Source: a candidate division WOR-1 bacterium RIFOXYB2_FULL_36_35 (GTDB lineage: Bacteria > Margulisbacteria > WOR-1 > XYC2-FULL-46-14 > XYC2-FULL-37-10). From it: a stretch of 64,000 bases of DNA. Of this stretch, positions 26,509 to 35,746 are shown in pieces. The position numbers and the translations under genes were made by a program. Numbering within the stretch: position 1 is the stretch's first letter; each line of letters opens with the position of its first letter. The notes under the pieces are model-generated. The model worked only from the letters and a program-made list of their open reading frames with translations, was not told where the DNA came from and did not search any database. The stretch covers positions 1 through 64,000 of the forward strand of contig MEUA01000040.1 in assembly GCA_001771505.1 (NCBI GenBank). The letters are read 5' to 3'.

Positions 26509-28428
26509 ATGCACTTTAAAAAAACAAAAATAATTATAATATTAATATGTTTACTTATTTTTGCTTCAGGAGCTTTTGGTCTACAATATTTCCCCTACAT
26601 TACAGGGACACTAGCGCTCCCTGGGATTGACAATCCTTATCCGGGACTGGGCACAAATTACTCTTCTTTAGGTAAAGGGATCCGCACTATATTATGGAAT
26701 CCTGCAAGTCTTGCAAAAACAGAGAAAGCCGAAGCATATCTAGGGTTAAGTTCAACAATGTTTTCTTCTCAAGTGACAAAGAACTATCAGGTTGAAGATC
26801 AAACATTTACCATGGGAGGAGACATAGACGAAAACATGACAAATAAAGTCTTGTTTACAGACGATGTAACAGAAACAAATGCAACAACACGCGAATTTGC
26901 CGCCCCCGGAACATACTCTCCATCAAGCGCCAAGATGAATTATAATCAGGCGATTAAAATAGGAGATTTTTTGTCGCTGGGGATATCATCAAGAGGAGAT
27001 ACTAACATGTCTTTTGCGATGGGAGGAAATTTTCCGACTCAATATTTATCTGAAATGAATCTCTATAACTCTAATGATCTATTTGGATCGGGGATATCTG
27101 TCGGATCAGATGGAAAATTAACTTTTACGCAAACTTCTCCCGCTCCATTTGTTTATACAAGTGAAGCATCTGCCTGGAGCGGGTTTCTTAGTCAATCCCA
27201 ACGGATCCCTTTTTCAGTCATATCAGACATGAGAAATGACGTAAAGGTTGATTCAAATTTGACTTTTTCAGGCGCTACAAAATGGAATGATCTCTCCATA
27301 GGGATAAATTTTACTCCCATATCCGCAGGATTCAATGTAAACAACACAGCAAAAGCAATAGTAAATTCCGGCACAAGCAATCCATATTTTTATACTCCTA
27401 ATTTCAATCCAACAAATGAAGCAGATGTCGCAGCATGGGTATCAGACCCAACCAAATATGGAACTGAATCGGGATACAACAAAAGCTACATAGAAGTTCC
27501 TGCCGGCGAATCCATAGGAGAAGCAAAGTACACCGGATTTTATAATGCCTCAACAATCAGAACGGATATAGGAATGATGTACGATTTTGGAGATATACTA
27601 ACTTTTGGGGCCGCCTTAGAAAATGCCGGCGCCGCAAGTTTAAACATGAAAGGGACAGGACAAGTAGCATACGTTTATCATCGTATTAATACAAATGAAA
27701 GCATCTCTATAGATCCAACAAACAACCAAATAAACTGGAACTTATTTTCAGATACGTTTCTTAAAATGGAAGGGACAGAAAACATAGGAATGTTATCAGA
27801 AATAGGTTTCGATCTTCCTCAACGAACAAAACTAGGAATTACCTTTCACAAGCCTATACTTATTTCATTAGATTATGAACTCCAAAAAAATCCTATAAAA
27901 ATCAGATACCAAAATCAAAACGGAGAATATGTTGACGCGGAGTTTTCAAATATCCAAACAATAAGATGCGGATTAGAAACACAAGTCTTTGCTTTCCCCG
28001 TTTGGTTGAGAGGTGGAATCTCTCTTCTTTTAAAACCAACGGCATCAGGATTGGATTCCACCTCTCAATCAACCTATAACAATACCTTTTCATACGGTTT
28101 ATTGCCCCTTTCATTAGATTTAAACATGATTACAAATCTTTGGGGTTACAAGTTGGGAGGGACAATGGGATTTGATGCGAGCACAGTCCTTTCTGCCCTT
28201 CAAATGGATACTCTTAATTCTAACTTTGGCAAAACCATGTACTATAGCATATCCCTTAACAAAGATAACTGGCACTGTGTAATGCAAAACAACCTGGATA
28301 TTATATCTACCTCCACCGCATATTCAAACGCAAAGACCGCAGGAACAATCACTGAAAAATCGGAATGGACAAATTATATAACCTTGCTCAAATGGACATC
28401 AACATTAACATTTGGCTTTGATTTTTAG
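26509..28428 (+). CDS. Outer-membrane beta-barrel protein, PorV-related
   Basis: 639 residues with signal peptide (IIIILICLLIFASGAFG). The mature start, GLGTNYSSLGKGIRTILWNPASLAKTEKAEAYLGL, resembles the PorV/PorQ/UPF0164 family opening, where a WNPA motif is typical. Many alternating amphipathic strands follow, ending in an aromatic TLTFGFDF, a usual barrel C-terminus. It likely sits in the outer membrane as a channel or secretion-linked barrel. It is the first of three tightly spaced genes (9-base gap to the next) that together look like an envelope module. Confidence 0.72.
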   Translation: MHFKKTKIIIILICLLIFASGAFGLQYFPYITGTLALPGIDNPYPGLGTNYSSLGKGIRTILWNPASLAKTEKAEAYLGLSSTMFSSQVTKNYQVEDQTFTMGGDIDENMTNKVLFTDDVTETNATTREFAAPGTYSPSSAKMNYNQAIKIGDFLSLGISSRGDTNMSFAMGGNFPTQYLSEMNLYNSNDLFGSGISVGSDGKLTFTQTSPAPFVYTSEASAWSGFLSQSQRIPFSVISDMRNDVKVDSNLTFSGATKWNDLSIGINFTPISAGFNVNNTAKAIVNSGTSNPYFYTPNFNPTNEADVAAWVSDPTKYGTESGYNKSYIEVPAGESIGEAKYTGFYNASTIRTDIGMMYDFGDILTFGAALENAGAASLNMKGTGQVAYVYHRINTNESISIDPTNNQINWNLFSDTFLKMEGTENIGMLSEIGFDLPQRTKLGITFHKPILISLDYELQKNPIKIRYQNQNGEYVDAEFSNIQTIRCGLETQVFAFPVWLRGGISLLLKPTASGLDSTSQSTYNNTFSYGLLPLSLDLNMITNLWGYKLGGTMGFDASTVLSALQMDTLNSNFGKTMYYSISLNKDNWHCVMQNNLDIISTSTAYSNAKTAGTITEKSEWTNYITLLKWTSTLTFGFDF

Positions 28429-28437
28429 GAGAAAAAA

Positions 28438-29163
28438 ATGGTAAAAGACAAAAAACAAAATATCAGAAAGAAACAAAATTATAAAAATATCCTTATATGC
28501 TTTTTATTTCTTTTATTACTTATAGTATCTAAATCATATAGCCGTCCCAGTATTTCAATCGAAGCAGGAGGCCAAACACTTTTAAGCGGAGATCCTATTT
28601 CAAGTCAACCTTCTTTTGAAATTACCGTAATAAGTTCACAAGGAGTTACTACTTCTTCAATCCAAGCTTCTATGGACAACAACACCTTTGAAACTCTAAC
28701 TAAAATAATTTCTACCGATAATCCCACAATAACAAAAGCCTTTTTTAATCCGGCAACACTATCAGAAGATATACATTCTCTAAAAATAGTAGCTATAGAT
28801 GCTAATAGCAGCATCACCACAAAAGAGGTAATAGGTCTTATTGTCCAAGGACAAAAAGAGATCGCAACCCAAGGGATCCCACTATGTTATCCTAATCCAT
28901 ATAATGGAACAGGAAATCTTTCTCTAAGCTATATTTTATCTAAATCTGGCAACGTAACCCTAACCATTCACGATTTAATGGGAAACCAATTAACCAAAAA
29001 AACATATACCTCTTTGCAAAACGGCGGGACAGCAGGTTATAACGAAATCACATGGGACGGAAAAACCGATAACGGGAATGCTTTAGGCAACGGCATTTAT
29101 ATATTTTTAATCGTAGCAGATGGCAAAGTCATCGGAAAAGGAAAGATAGCTGTAGTAAAATGA
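28438..29163 (+). CDS. Exported protein with FlgD-like/C-terminal sorting-type domain
   Basis: 241 residues. A hydrophobic segment (ILICFLFLLLLIVSKSYS) is the export signal. An N-terminal Ig-like half is followed by a C-terminal FlgD Ig-like domain: PLCYPNPYNGTG, LSYILSKSGNVTLTIHDLMG, NEITWDGKTDNGNALGNGIYIFLIVADG and KIAVVK. Such domains occur at the ends of exported proteins in Bacteroidetes-like secretion systems and in many candidate phyla. AGGAG precedes the ATG, and its stop overlaps the next start (ATGA). The role is likely structural, at the cell surface. Confidence 0.78.
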   Translation: MVKDKKQNIRKKQNYKNILICFLFLLLLIVSKSYSRPSISIEAGGQTLLSGDPISSQPSFEITVISSQGVTTSSIQASMDNNTFETLTKIISTDNPTITKAFFNPATLSEDIHSLKIVAIDANSSITTKEVIGLIVQGQKEIATQGIPLCYPNPYNGTGNLSLSYILSKSGNVTLTIHDLMGNQLTKKTYTSLQNGGTAGYNEITWDGKTDNGNALGNGIYIFLIVADGKVIGKGKIAVVK

Positions 29164-31238
29164 AAAAAATAAAATTACAAACATCAAATAAAGGGATTTG
29201 GATTTTATCATTTATCATTTGTATTGTTTTTTCGTCTTTCGCTTTTGCAGGCACGTCTGTCGATCCTTCTCAAACAATCTATATGGGCAAAACACTTGGC
29301 ATGGGAGGAGCACATGTAGCGCTCTCAAACGACGGAGAAGGATTGTTTTCTAATCCATCAGGCTTAAGTAATATAAAATATCCCAAAATAACAGGAGTCG
29401 CCAGAAATATTTTTCTTGATGAAACAACTTATTCCATATTAAGTTTTATCGTCCCAACAAATTATGGCAGTCTTGGAGTAGGTTATGCAAAGGCAATGAC
29501 CGGAGGAAGTTATGCAACAACAAGAGATAATAACAATAGAATTTCAATAGAGCCAAGTTTAGAAGTTATGTCTTATAACAATAATGTCATACTTTTAAGT
29601 TATGCAAATTCTTTTTCACAACTACAAAATTCAATGTTCAGTAATTTGTCGTTAGGCGGCAACCTTAAACTTTTCAACCAATCAATATCTGGAGGAGGAA
29701 TTGACTCTTCTGGAAGCGGCACTAGTTTAGATGTTGGAGCAACCTACAAAATGTCATCATGGCTTACAGTCGGAGGCAATCTGCAAAATGTACTAGGAGG
29801 TGTAATTAACTGGAATTCCTCCTCAACAGATAAAATAGGAGGATTTTACAAGTTAGGTATAGCTGCAAATTTATTAGGCCCCTCAAACGAAGCCTATAAA
29901 GAATACCACCAAAAATTAATTGCAGTTTTTGACTATGATTTGCCACATGACACATTACAAGGGTCATCACTTATGCATTTAGGGTTTGAATGGTCTCCTT
30001 TGAATTTTTTGGCTATAAGAGGCGGTTTAAACCAGGAATCAGGAGGAACCGGTCTAACCTTGGGTGTAGGGATTGAAAAAGAAGGCTTTAGGTTTGATTA
30101 TGCTTATGCTGCACGTCCAGGAATAATAGGAGATAATCCTCACTATTTCTCATTATCTTATATAGGAACTGAAATTATAAATACAAATAAAAAATTAAAG
30201 AAAAAAGAGAGCGCTTTAAAAATTTTAACTCCTTCAAACCGCCTGATAACGACTTTCGAAGCTGTTTTAGTTTCCGCTACTGCAAAATATACAGCAACAT
30301 ATGAGCAAAAAACCACTTGGACAACTCCTTTAATTTCAAGCTCATCGGAAACAAAAGAGATTCAAGAGTCATATGATCTTGCGGATATCTATATCAACAA
30401 TAAAAAAATAGGCCAGACTGGCGATATAAAGGATTTTACAGAACCTTTAGCATATGGAAGACATGTTATAAAAGTTATCGGAATGATTACGCCCGAAGCA
30501 ACGCCTGTAACCTCAGAAGTTGTAATTTTAAGATTTAAACCTTTTAGTGACACAACAATGACCCACTGGGCAATAGAGGCAATTGCCTTAGATTCTGAAT
30601 TAGACCTTATAAAAGGATTTCCAGACAATACCTTTAAACCAGATGCAGGAATAACCAGAGCTGAACTTATTTCTATTTTAGTCAGAACCTTGGAAATTCC
30701 ACCTCAAGGATCAGAAGAGGCAAATAATGATCGAACTTTTACAGATGTCAGTGAAAAACATTGGGCCAAAAATTATATCAATCAAGGGGTAAAATTAGGT
30801 TTGGCAGAAGGATACCCTGATAATACATTTAAACCAAATAAGATATTAAACAGAGCAGAAGGGATATCTATAATTACAAGATATGCCAATCTTCCTGAAA
30901 AGAATGCTATAGTCTTCTCTGATCTAAAAGAAGATTTTTGGGCTAATAAATTTATAGCCTCAGCAAAAGATGGCGGTTTAATCAACTATATAAAAGAGGA
31001 AGCATTTAAACCTGATGAAGATTTTTCAAGAGCTGAAGCCTCTGAAGTGTTATACAGAACAAAACAGGTTCAAAAAATGGTCGATGATTTCTGGAAACAA
31101 GGCGCCACACAAGAAAAAGGAAAAGTTCCTGATTGGATGCTTGAAGACAAGGAAGCAGTAACAGATAAAACCAATCAAGAACCTGTTACACGGGAAGGAG
31201 AAGCGCCAGCAAAAAACGTCGAATCTACACAGGATTAA
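29160..31238 (+). CDS. PorV-type barrel protein with three C-terminal SLH domains
   Basis: 692 residues. After a signal peptide (ILSFIICIVFSSFAFA) comes a PorV-like barrel of about 310 residues (MGKTLGMGGAHVALSNDGEGLFSNPSGLSNI). A linker region (about 340-460) carries short beta segments reminiscent of PEGA-like repeats (DIYINNKKIGQTGDIKDF). Three SLH repeats then follow: THWAIEAIALDSELDLIKGF, KHWAKNYINQGVKLGLAEGY and DFWANKFIASAKDGGLINYI, each with a following FKP..xxRAE. The tail is charged. Barrel plus SLH implies a protein joining outer membrane and peptidoglycan or secondary cell-wall polymer. Start overlaps the previous stop by four bases. Confidence 0.82.
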   Translation: MKKIKLQTSNKGIWILSFIICIVFSSFAFAGTSVDPSQTIYMGKTLGMGGAHVALSNDGEGLFSNPSGLSNIKYPKITGVARNIFLDETTYSILSFIVPTNYGSLGVGYAKAMTGGSYATTRDNNNRISIEPSLEVMSYNNNVILLSYANSFSQLQNSMFSNLSLGGNLKLFNQSISGGGIDSSGSGTSLDVGATYKMSSWLTVGGNLQNVLGGVINWNSSSTDKIGGFYKLGIAANLLGPSNEAYKEYHQKLIAVFDYDLPHDTLQGSSLMHLGFEWSPLNFLAIRGGLNQESGGTGLTLGVGIEKEGFRFDYAYAARPGIIGDNPHYFSLSYIGTEIINTNKKLKKKESALKILTPSNRLITTFEAVLVSATAKYTATYEQKTTWTTPLISSSSETKEIQESYDLADIYINNKKIGQTGDIKDFTEPLAYGRHVIKVIGMITPEATPVTSEVVILRFKPFSDTTMTHWAIEAIALDSELDLIKGFPDNTFKPDAGITRAELISILVRTLEIPPQGSEEANNDRTFTDVSEKHWAKNYINQGVKLGLAEGYPDNTFKPNKILNRAEGISIITRYANLPEKNAIVFSDLKEDFWANKFIASAKDGGLINYIKEEAFKPDEDFSRAEASEVLYRTKQVQKMVDDFWKQGATQEKGKVPDWMLEDKEAVTDKTNQEPVTREGEAPAKNVESTQD

Positions 31239-31255
31239 TCCTTCTCTTTCTCTTT

Positions 31256-31313
31256 GATGGATCCCCGCTTTCGCGGGGATGACAAGTTGCAAAAACCATC
31301 ATTACGCAACAAG
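31256..31313 (-). repeat. Half copy of MITE family B
   Basis: GGATCCCCGC/GCGGGGATGAC hairpin and CATTACGCAACAAG end, between the SLH gene and convergent comEC. No T-run follows, so a terminator role is possible only as a hairpin. Confidence 0.7.
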
Positions 31314-31317
31314 TTCT

Positions 31318-33186
31318 TTACCTAATCCAAAATCCCCTCCCATCCGTTAAAACCGTCACAGTTCCGCTTAAATCGGTTCTAAAAACAGAAATTCTTCTCT
31401 CCTCTAGCTTGCTAAGTGTCGATTTATGAGGATGATGGAATTGATTCTTTTTTCCAACTGAAATAATTGCAATGCTTGGATCTACAACCTTTAAAAAATC
31501 ATATGAACTTGCTGTATTGCTTCCATGATGGCCGATTTTTAACACATCAGACTTTATCAACTCGTTAGAAAATGTCGCTAAAACTTGATCCTCTCCCTCT
31601 TTTTCCAAATCCCCGGTAAGCATCATTGCAAATTTACCGTAAGTAAGTCTCATAACAACGGAATTATTATTTAGCGCCGATTCTTCAATAAATTTATCTG
31701 TCGGATGTAAGATTTCGCCCAGAACCCCTCCTCCCAAATCTATTTTTACGCCTCTTCTTGCTAACATATAAGAAATGTTTTTTCTCTCTACATATTCTAA
31801 AAAACTCATATATCTTTTACTCGTATGGAGCTGTCCAGAATCCAAGATCAGGCCAACCTGTAATTCTTTTAAAATTGAAGGCAAGCCGCCTACATGGTCA
31901 TCATGAGGATGAGTTAAAACAACCACATCTATTTTATTAATTCCCTGTTTATATAAAAATGGCAAGACAAAATATCTTCCTGCATCCCCGTTTTTAAAAC
32001 AAGGCCCCCCATCAATGAGCATAGTCTTGCCGGATGGGCTTCTTATAAATATAGAATCCCCCTGTTTTACGTCTATTACGGATATCTGCAGTTTATCTTT
32101 TGGAAATTTTTCAGAATCGCCAAAAGCCCCGTTCCATACAAAGAGAGAGATAAACAAAAGCAAAAGCGTAACTCCCTTTCTTTTATCAAAAACAAACTTC
32201 TCTCCCCGTTTCCAAACCTCAGCTATGTATATCAGACCCGCATAATAAGACAAAACAAACAAAAATCCAGGTTGTTGCAAATAAACAGCAGAAAAAGAGA
32301 TATCACAAAAAACATAAACTATCCCATTTAATATTTTAAGGATTAAAGACAATGAATAATTTAAGATTTCAGCTATTGGAAGAAAAAAACTCCCTAAAAT
32401 TGTTGAAATAAAACCTATGACAGTTAAAGTTTCAATCCATGGAACAACAAGGACATTTACTAATAACGCAACAACCGAGAACTGGTTAAAGTTATAAAGT
32501 ATTATCGGCATTGTAACAAGTATAGGGGCTAAGGAAACAGAAACAATGGAAGGAATCCCTTTTTTTTCAAGTATAGGACAGAAATAGACAAGGGCCCATG
32601 TCGCGGCAAAGGTCAGTTGAAATCCTATATTAAATATAATCAGAGGATCAATTATCATCAATATAAGGGCCGCAATTCCAAGAGAATTATAGATATCGCC
32701 TCTCCTATCAAGCAATAAACCAAGAAGGCTTATCTCCCCCATCACCGCAGCCCTTATCATCGAAGGGCCGCAACCCGTCATAATCGTAAAGATAATATTA
32801 AATATAGAAACAAAAACAATTCCTATATTTAGAGGTATTCTTAAATTTCTTACAATCATTAAGCTAAATCCTATAAGAATAGAAACCTGTGTCCCCGACG
32901 CAACAAGAAGATGGGCAAGCCCAACTTTTTTATATTTATCTTTAAGATCAGGATCAAGGGGAGACATCCCTGAGCCAAAAACAACACTTGCCAAAAGCAA
33001 GTCATAAGGTTTTTCTGTGGTTTTAGAGATAACATCAACAAAGTGACGGCTTAAAGGAGAGATAATCGGAATTTCAGGCTGACTTTGCGTATGAAAATCA
33101 GAGGCTGGGAGAGGAATCCACGGCCGCAAGATTATGATTATCAATGCGTAAAATATTGCAATGGCTAAAAACGGACGACTAAACAT
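31318..33186 (-). CDS. comEC: ComEC/Rec2 DNA-uptake channel
   Basis: Inner-membrane channel that moves transforming single-stranded DNA into the cytoplasm. 622 residues from the ATG at 33186. A hydrophobic N-terminus is followed by SVVFGSGMSPLDPDLKDKY and the competence-domain signature KVGLAHLLVASGTQVSIL. MTGCGPSMIRAAVMGEISLLG and about ten membrane segments come next. The C-terminal metallo-beta-lactamase domain has VIDVKQGDSIFIRSPSGKTMLIDGG, LTHPHDDHVGG and KIGHHGSNTASSYDF. The N-terminal OB-fold of longer ComEC proteins is short or missing. The ATG overlaps the comEA stop (TGATG). Supports natural transformation. Confidence 0.93.
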   Translation of the reverse strand: MFSRPFLAIAIFYALIIIILRPWIPLPASDFHTQSQPEIPIISPLSRHFVDVISKTTEKPYDLLLASVVFGSGMSPLDPDLKDKYKKVGLAHLLVASGTQVSILIGFSLMIVRNLRIPLNIGIVFVSIFNIIFTIMTGCGPSMIRAAVMGEISLLGLLLDRRGDIYNSLGIAALILMIIDPLIIFNIGFQLTFAATWALVYFCPILEKKGIPSIVSVSLAPILVTMPIILYNFNQFSVVALLVNVLVVPWIETLTVIGFISTILGSFFLPIAEILNYSLSLILKILNGIVYVFCDISFSAVYLQQPGFLFVLSYYAGLIYIAEVWKRGEKFVFDKRKGVTLLLLFISLFVWNGAFGDSEKFPKDKLQISVIDVKQGDSIFIRSPSGKTMLIDGGPCFKNGDAGRYFVLPFLYKQGINKIDVVVLTHPHDDHVGGLPSILKELQVGLILDSGQLHTSKRYMSFLEYVERKNISYMLARRGVKIDLGGGVLGEILHPTDKFIEESALNNNSVVMRLTYGKFAMMLTGDLEKEGEDQVLATFSNELIKSDVLKIGHHGSNTASSYDFLKVVDPSIAIISVGKKNQFHHPHKSTLSKLEERRISVFRTDLSGTVTVLTDGRGFWIR

Positions 33187-33776
33187 CAAATAACTACCAA
33201 GTCTTTTAATTGGTCAAACTTTTTCTTCCCAAATCTGGGAATTTTAAGTAAATCATCAATTTTCGAAAATGGCCTCGCCTCTACAATCTTTTTAGCAGTT
33301 ATAGCGCCAATCCCAGGCAATGATTCCAATTCCTGCAAAGAAGACAAATTCAGATTAACTTTATTTAAAACGCGTGTCTTATTATCTGTACTCTGTAGGC
33401 TACTATCTGTAGCCTGGCCAGTTCTTTGTTGTCGATAGTCTGTGGCAGGAACAACAATTTTCCTTCCATCTTCAACCTTTTCAGCTAAATTAATTGACGA
33501 AAAATCAGCGCCTGGCAATGTTCCGCCTGCCAGGTTTATAACATCGCAAACTTTATCAGAATCTTTTACTTTATATACCCCTTCACGTTTAACTGCGCCG
33601 GATATATGGACAAAAACAGAATTTTCCCCATTTTTTCGGGTAAGAGGAGGATCAATAATCAAATTTTGAGGGGATTCAGGGATAAATAGATGATTATAAA
33701 TATAATATCCGGAACCAATTATGATGGCAATTATAAGGCCAATTATCGTCAATCGCTGATTAGAATCCAATTGCAT
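33186..33776 (-). CDS. comEA: ComEA-type DNA receptor
   Basis: 196 residues: one N-terminal membrane anchor (LTIIGLIIAIIIGSGYYIY), a SLBB-type domain (FVHISGAVKREGVYKVKDSDKVCDVINLAGG), a low-complexity linker, and a C-terminal helix-hairpin-helix DNA-binding domain. The latter includes VNLNLSSLQELESLPGIGAITAKKIVEAR and FSKIDDLLKIPRFGKKKF. It binds incoming double-stranded DNA in the periplasm and passes it to ComEC, whose gene overlaps directly downstream. The linker (RQQRTGQATDSSLQSTDNK) derives from a repetitive CTGTAG-type tract. The ATG at 33776 is preferred over a start six codons earlier. Confidence 0.92.
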   Translation of the reverse strand: MQLDSNQRLTIIGLIIAIIIGSGYYIYNHLFIPESPQNLIIDPPLTRKNGENSVFVHISGAVKREGVYKVKDSDKVCDVINLAGGTLPGADFSSINLAEKVEDGRKIVVPATDYRQQRTGQATDSSLQSTDNKTRVLNKVNLNLSSLQELESLPGIGAITAKKIVEARPFSKIDDLLKIPRFGKKKFDQLKDLVVI

Positions 33777-33797
33777 ATGCCAAAAACATAGCAATTT

Positions 33798-34688
33798 TCA
33801 TTCCAAATCCGCAAAACCCCTCATGACAGTCACAAAATCTTCAAAAAACAGTTTAAGATCAAAAAATCCCGTGGTTAAAAAGTTTATACCGTGTTTTTCA
33901 GCGAATTCCAAGCCTATTCTAACTGCAACATCCGAAAAACTAAGCCGTTTGGAAAAAGCAATAAAAGAATTTTTATGAGATTCAAAATCACTTGATTTAC
34001 AAAAAGGGATTACCAACATCAAGGCTAAATGAATTATTTCTGTTATGCCGGCAAAGTCATCTATAATTTTATCTTTTTCAGTAAAATACCCCTCGTAATC
34101 ATGTCTGTTGTAACTAATATCCAACAAAACGCTCTCTCTTTGCCCCCATAAAGATATCTGCCTGTAAAACAATCTGCAATCAGTCAATGCCGCCAGAAAA
34201 GAATCAATCACACAAAAGACAAGATCTTCTCTGTTATGTGTTTTAAACTTTGCAAGATCCAAATCATCAGGAAATTCCATCTTTTCTCTTATATGGCCAA
34301 ATTCATGCAACATTATAACTTCCTGTTGTTTAGATTCATGAATTTCAAAGAAATCCTCATAAACATATAAAAGAAAAGAGATAACGCTTTTATCGGCTAT
34401 TGTATCTAAATGCTTTATGTCATTCCCAACCCCTATTTCAATGGGGGTTACACCAATAAGACCGCCTTTATCATGAGGCAAATTTCTTACGGTCAAAATA
34501 GTAACCTCTTCCACTTTTAAAGCAATAATAGCCTCCATTATTTTCATTGATTGAAACAATCTGTTTATTCCGTTTCTAAACTCCATAGGAACATCGCTTG
34601 TAAAAGCAACATGAATGTTTATTGTTTTTCTGGGAACTCTCAACAAACTACTACAATCTGTAGGTTTCCCCGATGATAAAACACGCAT
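33798..34688 (-). CDS. Hypothetical protein with HEFGH zinc-peptidase motif
   Basis: 296 residues. The sequence VIMLHEFGHIREKMEFPD contains a canonical HExxH at about residue 127, in a helix as in gluzincin peptidases; a third ligand could lie in the following DSFLAALTDCRLFYR helix. No signal peptide, so likely cytosolic. No named family recognised. AGGAGG is upstream of the ATG. It lies just upstream of comEA in the same direction, but nothing shows a competence role. It is one of several small HExxH-type orphans in this window (20432-21001, 41106-42596, 48731-49438). Confidence 0.65.
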   Translation of the reverse strand: MRVLSSGKPTDCSSLLRVPRKTINIHVAFTSDVPMEFRNGINRLFQSMKIMEAIIALKVEEVTILTVRNLPHDKGGLIGVTPIEIGVGNDIKHLDTIADKSVISFLLYVYEDFFEIHESKQQEVIMLHEFGHIREKMEFPDDLDLAKFKTHNREDLVFCVIDSFLAALTDCRLFYRQISLWGQRESVLLDISYNRHDYEGYFTEKDKIIDDFAGITEIIHLALMLVIPFCKSSDFESHKNSFIAFSKRLSFSDVAVRIGLEFAEKHGINFLTTGFFDLKLFFEDFVTVMRGFADLE

Positions 34689-34714
34689 TACAATAAAACC
34701 TCCTGAATATTATC

Positions 34715-34775
34715 AGATGGATCCCCGCTTTCGCGGGGATGACAAATTGCAAAAATTGCTATTATGCAACAAGCC
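34715..34775 (-). repeat. Half copy of MITE family B
   Basis: GGATCCCCGC/GCGGGGATGAC hairpin followed by an end reading ATGCAACAAGCCC. It is the first of three repeat elements filling the 350-base gap upstream of the HEFGH gene; no gene is visible in the gap. Confidence 0.7.
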
Positions 34776-34874
34776 CAACATTCATTCCCTAACAAAAACA
34801 ATCTTGATTTTCCTATAGTTCCTATAGTTTATTATCGCAAAAAAAACAAAGATATTTCAGGATTATTTAACGAT

Positions 34875-35042
34875 TTAACCCCGATTAGGATAATCGGATG
34901 GTGTATAAATAGTTGTGTAAATTGTCATTCTGACGAAAGTCAGAATCCATTTCTCTAGTAAAACATAGATTCCTGCTTCCGCAGGAATGACATAAATAGA
35001 ATTTACACAACATTCTTGACACTATCGATAATATCGGGGTTA
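34875..35042. mobile_element. MITE family C (34897-35026) inserted in a P1 palindrome
   Basis: A 130-bp element whose ends are GATGGTGTATAAATAGTTGTG and, on the other strand, GATAGTGTCAAGAATGTTGTG, with two inner hairpins (ATTCTGAC/GTCAGAAT and ATTCCTGC/GCAGGAAT). Flanking octamers GATAATCG and GATAATAT are a worn target duplication. P1 arms (TTAACCCCGATTA on the left, ATCGGGGTTAA on the right) surround it, and the right arm provides the stop codon of the lytic transglycosylase gene. A matching inverted copy lies at 49653-49782. Confidence 0.8.
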
Positions 35043-35678
35043 AATTTTTCGGCAAAGAGTATATATGTCTTCTATATATCTTTTGGATGCAGTCCAAAAA
35101 CCACCCTTGTTCTTAACAGCGTTAGGCCCCTCCAGATAGCTTGCTAACGCATAACTTAGCCTGTCACTCCCACTAAATCTGTCAAGTAATGATCTTATAT
35201 AACGGGTAGTCCCCATGATATTCTGCTCTATATTAAACGGATCTATAACTCCCAGCCCTTGGGCAGTAGAAGGTATGAGTTGTCCCAACCCCTGAGCCCC
35301 CGTTGAAGAGACAGCAAATTTATTAAATTTTGATTCTCTGGCAATAAGAGCCGCTATAACTTTCGGATTCAAATTATAATACTTGCAATACTTAAATAAA
35401 TTATATGATATTTCATCTGCGTCTGCTTCTGAGATATTATTCCCATAATTGATAACAAAATTTCTCACCTTATATCTTTCCTCAGGATCACAAGAAGAAA
35501 AATCTTCTCCCGGAGAGTCAAGATCAACCTGGGTACAAAGAGTAGTAGAACTTTCTTTCGAAGAAGAAAGAGAGACTGAACTTCCAGACGAAGGGATGGC
35601 ATTTTTATTCCCTCCGACTGTACTAAAAATAGAGAGGGTAAAAACAAGTATTACAATTGTTGCTATGGTACTTTCCAT
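35040..35678 (-). CDS. Lytic transglycosylase (SLT domain)
   Basis: 212 residues. A hydrophobic N-terminal signal (IATIVILVFTLSIF) and Ser-rich linker lead to an SLT/lysozyme-like domain from about residue 95. The catalytic Glu is in IAALIARESKFNKFAVS, followed by STGAQGLGQLIPSTAQGLG, NIEQNIMGTTRYI and LASYLEGPNAV. It cleaves peptidoglycan glycan strands to 1,6-anhydro products in the periplasm. The AGGTGA ribosome site precedes the ATG. The stop codon is supplied by the P1 repeat next to a MITE-C insertion. Confidence 0.9.
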   Translation of the reverse strand: MESTIATIVILVFTLSIFSTVGGNKNAIPSSGSSVSLSSSKESSTTLCTQVDLDSPGEDFSSCDPEERYKVRNFVINYGNNISEADADEISYNLFKYCKYYNLNPKVIAALIARESKFNKFAVSSTGAQGLGQLIPSTAQGLGVIDPFNIEQNIMGTTRYIRSLLDRFSGSDRLSYALASYLEGPNAVKNKGGFWTASKRYIEDIYTLCRKI

Positions 35679-35746
35679 TTTTTCACCTACAACCGACTTT
35701 ATTGACTACCAACTTCCAACTGTAATCCGTAGTTTGTAGCCTTTAA

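Noticed and set aside
33370-33440. CTGTAG-rich tract in comEA as a separate mobile repeat
   Set aside because: Similar words occur at 35719 and 5408, but they are too short and degenerate to define an element.
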